From contig JALJEE010002443.1 in NCBI GenBank assembly GCA_023231475.1, forward strand, positions 1-36,880: a DNA stretch of 36,880 nucleotides, read 5' to 3'. This document shows positions 21,413-29,882 of this stretch, in pieces. This DNA comes from Seison nebaliae. Its lineage: Eukaryota; Rotifera; Pararotatoria; Seisonacea; Seisonidae. The notes under the pieces are model-generated. The model had not been told where the DNA came from. It saw only the letters and a list, made by a program, of their open reading frames with translations, and searched no databases. Made by a program: the position numbers and the translations under genes. Numbering within the stretch: the stretch's first letter is position 1; every line of letters starts with the position of its first letter.

Positions 21413-22486
21413 TCAAGGTTTAAATGGTATATGGATATGATCGTGCTTAAAACCTCGAACATTGGAAACTAACGGTTCTGTTGTTTCGAAAATTGATTTT
21501 TTCACTTTTGTTAACATTATCATCAGCACGATTAAAATTAATAAAGATATACCAATAATGAAGCCTACCCAATTTTGGAGACCTAAATCCGGAGAAAATC
21601 TAAACTGATCCGGTTTATCACGAGTACCTAACATTGATCCGAAATATTCGAGGACATTTGACTTTCCGTCCTTGTAATTTCCTTTTCGTTTTTTTGACTT
21701 TTTAAACCATTTTTTCTTCATTTTTTTTGATTTTTTCGATTTCCTTGATTTTTTCGATCTTTTCGATCTCTTAGATTTTTTTGATTTCTTCGATCTCTTT
21801 GACTTTTGTGAACTTTTTGATTTCTTTGACCTTTTCAACTTTTTAGATTTCTGTGAATTTGTTGACATTTTCAGTTTCTTCAATGCTAACGATTTCCTCG
21901 AACTTTTCGATTTTTTGGAACTTTTTGTTATTTTTGGTTTTTTCAATTTTAACGATTTTTTTGAACTCTTCGACTTTTTAGAACTTTTTGTTTTTTTTGG
22001 TTTATTCAATTTTAATGATTTTTTCGAACCTTTTGACTTTGTTGGTTTCTTCGAACTTTTTGATTTTTTTAGTTTCTTTGAAATTTTCGATTTTTTGGAT
22101 GTTTTTGATTTTTTAGGTGATATGTTTTTAGGTGATTTTCCCCATCGATTATTATTTGTATTCAAACTATTTGATTGAGATTGATTGTTTTGGTGAAATA
22201 ATAAATTATTAATCTTTGACGGTAAAACGGATCTGGCCATTGTGAAAATGTCTGGAAATTTTCGATTGTCTCTCATCTTTGGTGGTTTTATCCATTCTGT
22301 TGAATGTAAACTGTCTATTGATTGATTTCGTCGTTGAATGTTCCTTAAAAACTGGAATTGCTTATCCGAATTTCGATGGAAGATATTCGTCGTAATATCA
22401 TGAGATGTTCTTAATGATGAATTCGAATAATTGCGATCACACTTTTCCCAAAACAATATGGCAGAACAAGAAGATCGCTCGAACAT
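21413..22486 (-). CDS. Lys/Ser-repeat protein with one C-terminal membrane anchor (357 aa)
   Basis: A single exon. The open frame extends four codons upstream without an ATG, so the start is taken at 22486 (MFERSSCSAI). Residues about 120-280 are a degenerate SKKSK repeat with extreme positive charge (SKKSKRSKKSKKSKRSKRSK). A Gly/Asp-rich hinge (GSMLGTRDKPDQFRFSPD), one membrane segment near residues 305-327 and a short tail ending GFKHDHIHIPFKP follow. No signal peptide is seen. A basic cytosolic or nuclear domain held on a membrane is the simplest reading; the lysine repeat could bind nucleic acid, microtubules or acidic lipid. The tail recalls the neighbour at 20189-20875. No family recognised; the Lys/Ser repeat makes any homology by composition unsafe. 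Confidence 0.72.
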   Translation of the reverse strand: MFERSSCSAILFWEKCDRNYSNSSLRTSHDITTNIFHRNSDKQFQFLRNIQRRNQSIDSLHSTEWIKPPKMRDNRKFPDIFTMARSVLPSKINNLLFHQNNQSQSNSLNTNNNRWGKSPKNISPKKSKTSKKSKISKKLKKSKSSKKPTKSKGSKKSLKLNKPKKTKSSKKSKSSKKSLKLKKPKITKSSKKSKSSRKSLALKKLKMSTNSQKSKKLKRSKKSKSSQKSKRSKKSKKSKRSKRSKKSRKSKKSKKMKKKWFKKSKKRKGNYKDGKSNVLEYFGSMLGTRDKPDQFRFSPDLGLQNWVGFIIGISLLILIVLMIMLTKVKKSIFETTEPLVSNVRGFKHDHIHIPFKP

Positions 22487-22578
22487 TTCTTCTTTCAATT
22501 TCCTTAAATCGAAATGTATAGTTTGATAGAAGGTGAATGGTTTATGAACTAGAATAATAATATAATATTGATATTGTT

Positions 22579-22958
22579 TTATGATGAAATGGAACTCTCT
22601 AATAATGAGTTGACGTCATTATTTGTGGCAGTGATGGTATCGCACCATAAATAAGTTAATTTCAAATAACTGAGTTCAGGTCGATTAACTTCGATTTCGA
22701 TTAATACATATATTGGTGTGATACTCTGGAAATATGAATGATTGTGAGATGATTTGGAAGAATGAAATGAACTTTCAATTTAATGAGTTTCGGTATCGAT
22801 ATAATACCAGGATTTCCTGGGGTGATTTTGATGATGAGATATTGTGTTTGGGATAAATTGTGGATTTGGAAGGAGGCGATGCATTTGGAAGAAGAAGAAG
22901 AAATTAGAACAATGGGCGATATTTTGATTTGAGTGTGCTCATTCATCTCCTCAAACAT
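22579..22958 (-). CDS. small MSP-domain-like protein (110 aa)
   Basis: Two exons, 22958-22773 and 22725-22579, with a 47-nt intron (donor GTTCAT, acceptor ATTTCCAG) placed by frame. The product, MFEEMNEHTQIKISPIVLIS onward, has the pattern of a single major-sperm-protein/VAP immunoglobulin-like sandwich: IxPxxLISSSSSKCIASFQI, HNLSQTQYLIIKI, a central turn PGNPGII, and a late strand LSYLKLTYLWC. Its length, about 110 aa with nothing else attached, matches domain-only MSP/SSP proteins, which in nematodes are sperm cytoskeletal proteins; VAP and MOSPD use the same fold with added segments. The fold call is by pattern, not by a strong motif, so it needs a profile search. Confidence 0.55.
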
Positions 22959-23238
22959 TCAACTTTTAATTATTTAAGTTTTATTTGAAAAAAAATAATT
23001 TTTGGAATAAATAAAGTTTTGATGAAATGATTTTTGAAGATTAAATAATATTTTGATAAAGTGATTTTTGTAGAATAAATAAAATTGTTTGAAATGATCA
23101 GAATTTATTATAATAAGAACTGTAAAATGTGTAGACATACAAGAACAGATGTCGGAGTGAGTGATGGAAGGAAATGAAGAAGACTTCCTTTTAAAGAATG
23201 TTCAACATTAAATTTATCGTTTTATTATGATGTGGGTG

Positions 23239-26200
23239 CTAGTAGATGCGAGGAAAGATTCGATAAGGAACGCGTGCACAATATTGTGTCCAAAATTGTT
23301 CATATTTCTCTTGGCAATGAATATTATCTCGTCGATCACGATGGATGAGTAAAATAGTGAAATAGATCGGATAGAACCAAGGTGCCACATTCAGGAAACC
23401 GCATGGTAATGACCAGGATATTGCCATGAGAATATCTCCGAAATAATTTGGATGTCGCACAATTCCCCACCAACCCGACACTAATAATTTCTTCGTTTTA
23501 TTCGTATCGATAGTTTCCATCGCTGATGAGATAATTTTAAATTAGAATTGAACTTTAATAGAAAAAATATTAACTTTTAAATTGTTCTGCTTGTGGATTG
23601 ATACGGAAATCATTTTTCTGGTTATTAGACGAACGGAAAATGATGTAGCCGATCGCCATGAAAAAAACAGCGACATTAAATAGAATACTTGCTCCCGGCA
23701 AAGGTTTTGGCATTTTCAATAAATATTGACATTGTAGAGAATAGAGGAAGGGCACCCAACAGATGTCGCCGAATAATAACATGAAACCGAAACCATCCGT
23801 CAAAATGTCCATCGTCGTCAATACACATTCCTATATATAATTATTTTACTTTTTTGAATTTTGAAGAATGAAAATAAAATTAACTTCGTGCCAAAGTGCG
23901 TCCAATACATAGATGAATTGGAAGAGAGCAATGAGACATAACGAACTATTAAGTGATCCATAAATTTCTCGACATTTGATGATACAACTATAATTAATTA
24001 AGCACTAGAAAATTGGAATGAGAAGTTAGATGGATTGGAAGGAAGAAGACTAACCCAGCCGATGAGTCCTGGTCGGAGTTCGAAGAAGAATTTCAAATCG
24101 AAATCAGCTCCTTTAAATGTGATTCTCGGATTCAATTCTCGTCCCATAAAATAATCGTATATGGGAATCGCTTTCGCTCCGTATGATGATAATTCGATGG
24201 GATTCAATTGACATGATCTCAAGTAGAGATAGTAAGCGAAGAGGAATGAAAATATAATACTCCAAAATATCAGTCCACAAATATGATCGTAGATGGCGGA
24301 ATAACGAACAAATCGAGCAGTCAATGCGATAATGACAATGGTAATAACTAAAGCTTGAATTCCATTACAACGATATTTTAAACGTTTACCATCTCTCAAT
24401 ACTTGTCCGAGTACTAAACGACCAATGGGAAGAAGTGCCAAACAAGCTTGAAATGTTATCCAGCCTAATAACATCCACAAAGCGGTCATATCAACAACTT
24501 CGTACCATTTGGGAATAAACGGAATTTTCAATAAAGATGCTGCCTAAATTCGAATTAGAAAAGATATTAAGAATAAAAAAATAAAAGATAATTGAAACTG
24601 GATCAGCGATCATGTTCATGTAAATGGTAATGAGTGGAAGGACAGCAAGTAAAATGGACGTTCCAACAACACCGCCAAATTGCAATCCTTCCACCTTCAA
24701 ATCGGCTTTCAACGATCTGACTTTTTCTTTCATTTTATCCTACGACGTTCAGTTAGTTAACAGTGAGTGAAATTAAATTAAAAGAAGAAAAAAAGAGGAA
24801 AAACAGAATAAAGGAAATTACTAAAACAATTCCCCTACAATTTTTTTCTGGTTCGATCTTATGTTGGTTCTAACTCTCTTTGGAGGACTATTCACTTTCC
24901 ACATCATTCTTCCAATATCATCATTTCTAAGATTACATTCAAATGTTTAGCTTCAATTTGTTATTATGAATTTTATCCATTAACTCTCATGTACGAATAA
25001 TGCGTTTTCTGAAAATAATTCTTCCAATTATTCTCACTCAACTTCCAATTGTCAATTCGATCAGATGTTATCAATGTAGTTCGGAAGAGAATCCATATTG
25101 TGCATCATTCGGACGATTTAATCCACATAAGAATGCATTGGTCGATTGTTACAGTTTGGAAGCGACAACACCCGGATATTATTGTATGAAAATAACGAAA
25201 CATTCACAAGACACTGTATTTGCTAGAGGCTGGAAAGTTGTTCAACGTCGATGTACTAGTCGTTCCAGTACAGCTGTTGGACAAGGATGTATCCATTATA
25301 CGGATGAATATGGAAATCGAATCGTCGAATGTTATTGTGATCATGATGGATGTAATTCATCGAATTCTTTACAAATTTCTCAATTCCTGTTTTTATGTCT
25401 TTCACTTCTATTCATATTCATCTATTCCATTTAATTATTCCATTCCATTCTGACACTTTTACATTCAATTCCATTCTCAAAATTTTCCATTTAATTTTGT
25501 GATTTTTTTTTTTTGAACATTTTTCAAATTTTATTTTAAAATTTTTCAAGTTTCAGTTTTGGCAATTTTCCATTTTGAATCTCATATATTCTTCATTCAC
25601 ATTCCATAATAAATATATATTTTTCACTAAATTAATTTCATAGACATTATTTCCATTCCAAATGAATACAACAAGTGTTAGTGTGACGAAAATGGAATTG
25701 GACGAATTGAACAAGATTTTGAAGAAAAGATCGACGTCATTGTTGGATGTTGAGAAAAGAATGAATGAGAAGATAAAATCGTATGACGTAAAGAGATCGT
25801 CGATTGAGAAGGACCAAATTGTATCGAAGGAGATAGAAGAATGGAAGGAAGAGTTCTTAGGAAGGAAGAATCATTATAAACAGTTGTCGAATGAAGTGAA
25901 ATCACTTGCTGATATTTTGATAAAAATTGTTGAATAATAAATTTTTCCACTTCTCAACAGAAGTCTTTTTAAATGAAAAATTAATTTTCAACTAACGACT
26001 GGATTGAGAGATGGAGCTTTCATACTCCGAATATGTTTCGAGATGGCACTGGTGGAATTGCAGTTGTTGGTCGTTTGGAGTTTTGATTGTGTTCTCGTAA
26101 ATAGTTCGGGTGGCTGTTCGAATGTTAATAATGATGAGGAGAAAATTTGTAGGAGATGTGACTAACATAAACATCATTTTTGGAGAGGAAGAATTCGGAA

Positions 26201-26385
26201 CCATCATTAAATTTACACATATATTTACTTCCGACAGTAAGAATTGTTGCTTTATGGAAATTGTTGGATTGGGGATGACGAGCGACAACCTGATCGCCAA
26301 CTGCATGAGACGGAATACTTACTTCATGAGATGTTGATTCGCCCTCCTTAACTCGTTTCTTAACACGACAACGATAGACGTTCAT
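23239..26385 (-). CDS. LBR: lamin B receptor / delta14-sterol reductase
   Basis: Seven exons, 26385-26167, 26113-25997, 24739-24599, 24543-24055, 24004-23885, 23830-23575 and 23522-23239, giving 541 aa; every phase agrees. The first exon carries a Tudor-like domain ([20 protein letters not shown] ... [13 protein letters not shown]) matching the LBR N-terminus. A short basic Ser/Thr linker follows, then the multi-span reductase: [72 protein letters not shown] and [10 protein letters not shown]. The Asn of RHPNY and the Arg of HRDRRD, which match human N547 and R583 needed for reductase activity, are kept, so catalysis is plausible. LBR sits in the inner nuclear membrane and links lamin and chromatin; the C-terminal part reduces the C14 double bond of sterols. 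Two independent genes (Tudor, reductase) are the alternative, but the order, phase and a good acceptor at 24740 favour one. All six introns start with GTT. Confidence 0.85.
25000..25434 (+). CDS. GPI-anchored Ly6/uPAR-domain protein (144 aa)
   Basis: A single-exon gene. A signal peptide (residues 1-20, ending VNS) precedes one Ly6 domain with the ten-Cys pattern: CYQC, PYC, VDC, YYC, RRC, QGC, ECYC and GCN; the closing CDHDGCN fits the family. A hydrophobic tail (about 124-144) after NSSNSLQ suggests GPI anchoring, placing the protein on the outer cell face. Such proteins modulate ion channels or receptors (for example quiver/sleepless in flies). It lies inside the LBR intron on the opposite strand. 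Its domain is not obviously a recent copy of those at 17927-20187. Confidence 0.85.
   Translation: MRFLKIILPIILTQLPIVNSIRCYQCSSEENPYCASFGRFNPHKNALVDCYSLEATTPGYYCMKITKHSQDTVFARGWKVVQRRCTSRSSTAVGQGCIHYTDEYGNRIVECYCDHDGCNSSNSLQISQFLFLCLSLLFIFIYSI
25662..25937 (+). CDS. small coiled-coil protein, unrecognised (91 aa)
   Basis: ATG to TAA, one exon, 91 residues rich in Lys, Glu, Ser and Leu with no Pro, Trp once. Heptad-like spacing ([38 protein letters not shown]) suggests two helices forming a coiled coil. Antisense frame is Ser/Pro/His-rich and less protein-like. The gene lies 227 bp after the Ly6 gene, inside the LBR intron. Length and shape recall subunits of small coiled-coil complexes, but no family is recognised. 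Confidence 0.55.
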   Translation: MNTTSVSVTKMELDELNKILKKRSTSLLDVEKRMNEKIKSYDVKRSSIEKDQIVSKEIEEWKEEFLGRKNHYKQLSNEVKSLADILIKIVE

Positions 26386-26931
26386 AAATGAAAAGTAAAT
26401 TGAATCAAATCAAAAAAAAATAGAATGGTTATCGTATTCAATAGTTTTGTGATGAAGTAAATTCAATTGGAATTAACTTAAATTTTATTTTTTTTAAGAT
26501 TATACATTTTCCTTTTCTTTTTCTATTCACTAATTTATCACTTGCCCTTAATCACTATGATGATTTTATTGACGTTTTAATTTAAAGATGAATTATGATA
26601 TTTGTTTAATATTTCACGTAATAATCATAAATAAAATGTTTTGTTAATTGTATATAAATAATGAATGAAATGAAATTATAAGAGAAAGAGGAGAATGATG
26701 GAGGAGGAGGAGAGGAAGAATAAAGCAAATTTCTGAAAAATAATAATTGTTAGATAATAATTCGTGTTCGTTGCCATGACAACATAAGAGCGCTCCATTC
26801 TTTAAATAATACTAATGGGATTATATAATTGGAGATGAAGAGAAGTTTGTCATTTAGAGTACAGTTGATAATGATGATGATGATGGAGAAGTGAATGAGA
26901 ACCGGAAAAGTGGAATTAATAAGTGACTGTG
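26386..26931. other. spacer between LBR 5' end and NKX2-1 3' end
   Basis: 546 bp holding the LBR promoter and the 3' UTR of the homeobox gene (both minus strand). AT-rich with a GGA-rich patch at about 26683-26720 (purine run AGAAAGAGGAGAATGATGG). No coding region is supported. Confidence 0.6.
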
Positions 26932-29648
26932 TTAGAAACACCAATTCTTTCCATAAGCATTCTGTGCCAATTGTACGGCGGACAGATAAAGAGAATTCTC
27001 ATTCGAACTAGTTGGATCGGTTGTTGAATGTAAATATTCGTTTGCATTGTTCATATTATTCCAATCGTTCGACTCCTTCTTCAATGGAACGAAAGAAGAG
27101 ATTGATGAATTATCATTATTCAACGATTTGTCTTGATCGTGACTCAGTTTCTTTAAGGAGGACAAAGTCGTCACATCAGGAACACAACCAATTCGGTCGA
27201 TTGTCGCTTGAAATAGAGCGTTGGAAGTGGATGTTGGGAGAGCTGATGTGAGTGTAGATAATGATGTTGTTATTGTTGTTGTTTGGGAGACAGGGGCGGA
27301 ACAACTGGATGATGCTGATGTAGATGATGAAGTGGAAATGGTTGAGCCGTTATTACTACTGCTACTATTACTGCGATCAGCATTAGAACATAAACTTTCA
27401 CCCAAACCACTTGATCGATCCGTTTCACTATGGAATTGTTGTGATTGATTATAAAGATTGAAATATTCGTCATATTTCGGATGTTTGGCATTAGCCATAT
27501 TTTCATCATTATTCTCTTGTTCTAACGGGCGTTTTGTCTGCAAAAGACAATTATTGATGATTTGGAGAACGTTCTTGTTCGAATTGTCATCGTCATTCTT
27601 ATTAACATCTTTCATTTCTCCATTAACCGGCGTGGTGGTAGTGATGGTGGTTGCAGTGGACATTTGACGATTATAAAGTGAAGAATAATAATTGTTGTTA
27701 TATGGAGTGAAATATGCTGAAATATTATTCGTATTTGTTGTATTTTGCATTATATTGTTAGTCGTTAATTCCACATCTTCATTCTCATTCGTGCTCATAT
27801 TATTATTATTGTTGTTGTTGTTGTCATTGTTAATTGATTTTTCATTCATTTCATTGGTTATTCCATTATTGTTCGTTGTGGAATCGGCACCGTTGGTGGA
27901 TGTGATTATATTTGATGAATAGTCACCATCAGTGGAAGTTGTTGAAACATCTTGACTATTTAATGAATTGTAGAAGTTGAGAAGAGCATTCGATTTATTT
28001 TGCATCAGCAAATTCGAATAATTATTATAGAGATAATTGTTGGGTGTCGTTCCATTGAAGAAATTGGTCATTGATGATACTAACGAGACATTGTTCCTCG
28101 CCGTCGAATAATTGTTCATTAAATTATTATAATATTGATAGCTCATATAGTTGTAAGAGGAGGTGGATGGAGTGACACCATCACCTTCACAACTCCCAGT
28201 ATTTCCTGTACAATCCTTCTCATTCATATTATTAATCATATCGATCGAACTCATATTATTCGTCAAATTATTATTCGTATTAGTAATTGGTGATGAGATG
28301 GCCGATATATTCTCCGATGTCTGATTATCATTAGGGAAGACTTTCGTTTTCTCCGATTTGACCGAATCATATTCCTGATATTCATTCTCCTCGTTCGTAT
28401 ACTCTTCGTCTTCCTCATCACTTCCTATTGGAGTGCTATTTGAATTTGTTGTCTTATTCTCATTAATTTCACCTTCCTTCTCCTTATGAGCTCTCTTGCA
28501 TTTATATCGATGGTTTTGGAACCAGATCTTCACTTGAGTAGGAGTCAAATTAATCAAAGTTGCCAATTGCTCCCGTTCGGGAGCACTCAAATATTTCTGT
28601 TGTTTGAATCGTCTTTCCAATTCATAAACTTGTGCTTGAGAGAATAAAATTCTCCTTTTACGTCTCTGATGATGATGTTGATTGTGATGGTGGGCAGCGA
28701 GTGCTGACGCAGCTAACGAAGCATGTGATGGGAGGAATTGACTCATTGCCGCTACATTCATCATTGCTGCCAATCCAGTACCAGTCTGCGATGTACCATA
28801 AGCATTAGACATTCCGAAATTGTTAAGGCCTTTTGTCAAATAAGCCGAATATCGATCCTGCAATGACGATGAATATGATCCTCCATTCTCTTCCATATTC
28901 TCCGTGTTACTTTCATTCGATACCGGATTATTCTTCTCACTCTCACTTGGTGTTGTGCAGATGGAATTTTCAATTTCTCCAACATTTCCCCCATCGAATT
29001 GATTCGGTTCTTCTTTGGTTATACCGTTTGTTGAGACCATATTTTCAGTATTATACGAATAATTAGATGATTGTCGATTAGAAGCGATAGATGTTTGGAG
29101 AGCGTTAATTGTATTCAACAACGATGGATTGTAATAATTCAATGGATTAAGATTATAAGTTGAGGACGATGTTTGTCCCATTATATCAGTGGAAGTGACA
29201 GTAGGTAAATTACCGAAAAGATTCTTTGAATTATAATTATTCATTCCATTATATGAATTGAGATTGTATCCATTGAAATAGTTCATAGTGGACAAGACGT
29301 TCTGATTATGATTCGTTATCGATTCAGCATTTGTCGACGATTCGGAAGTCATTATCAATTGATCAGACGGATTATTGGTCTCATCTAACGACTTTCTCGA
29401 ATCATTGAGATAATTCAAATTCTCGTTCGTCTTGTACGGCATACTCGCCAATTTTTCCCCATTCGATTCAATGTTCGATGGCGCTGCAGCTAACATCGAA
29501 TATGATGGATTCTTATTCAATGCAGGAAAGATGTGGAAAGATGTTGACGATTGGAAAGGAGATAATGAATTATCTGAACGTTGATTTTGTGGTGGTATCT
29601 CCTGCTGATTTCTATTCGAGAAATTGCTGGTGATTGAATTGGGGAAAT
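26932..29648 (-). CDS. NKX2-1: NK2.1-class homeodomain factor (NKX2-1/scarecrow/ceh-24), last exon
   Basis: The open frame runs from an acceptor (AAATTTAG at 29649-29656) with a two-base phase to TAA at 26932; 905 residues are visible and the first coding exon or exons were not found. The homeodomain lies at about 28675-28496 ([20 protein letters not shown] ... [14 protein letters not shown]), with the NK2 hallmark Tyr at homeodomain position 54 and the NK2.1-type [20 protein letters not shown]. The C-terminus ends YGKNWCF, like the YGRTW end of vertebrate NKX2-1. Long Asn-, Ser- and Thr-rich regions flank the homeodomain. NK2.1 factors bind CAAGTG-type sites and act in pharynx, endoderm and brain patterning. 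A tinman (TN) motif would be expected in a missing 5' exon. The 7-kb upstream region is likely regulatory. Confidence 0.9.
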
Positions 29649-29882
29649 CTAAATTTCACAAAAAGAAAAAACATTAATCAAATTTTGAAGTGTATTAGGA
29701 ATGGAATGAAGTTTCTCCGTCGAAAAATCACATAACATAACAGATGAAAACGAGAGAGGAAGAGAGAGAGACAGAGAAAGAAAGATTTAGTATAGCGTCA
29801 TATTCGGTTCATATGCTCCAAAAGAAAAATATATGTGGAGATGTGGAGGTTATCCGTTGAAACTAAACATTCACGCGAATCA

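Larger units (their letters stand above)
24740..25996 (-). other. 1257-bp intron of the LBR gene with nested plus-strand genes
   Basis: Donor GTTAGT after the linker exon, acceptor GTCGTAG before [10 protein letters not shown]. Nearly all other introns placed here are 120 nt or shorter; most are 44-60. The intron contains a Ly6 gene (25000-25434) and a coiled-coil ORF (25662-25937) on the opposite strand. An unrecognised LBR linker exon inside is not excluded. Confidence 0.65.

Noticed and set aside
21915-22178. Plus-strand Phe/Asp/Leu-rich ORF
   Set aside because: Antisense shadow of the SKKSK repeat protein.
25678-25950. Minus-strand Ser/Pro-rich ORF as an extra LBR linker exon
   Set aside because: Attractive because LBR has a Ser/Arg linker, but the antisense coiled-coil frame is more protein-like and the flanking LBR exons already join in phase.
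27270-27509. Minus-strand 79-aa ORF in another frame of the homeobox exon
   Set aside because: Overlaps the intact 905-codon frame; no reason to prefer it.
27012-29066. Plus-strand ORFs of 69-79 aa, some Val/Leu-rich
   Set aside because: Antisense shadows of Asn/Ser/Thr-rich coding sequence of the homeobox gene.
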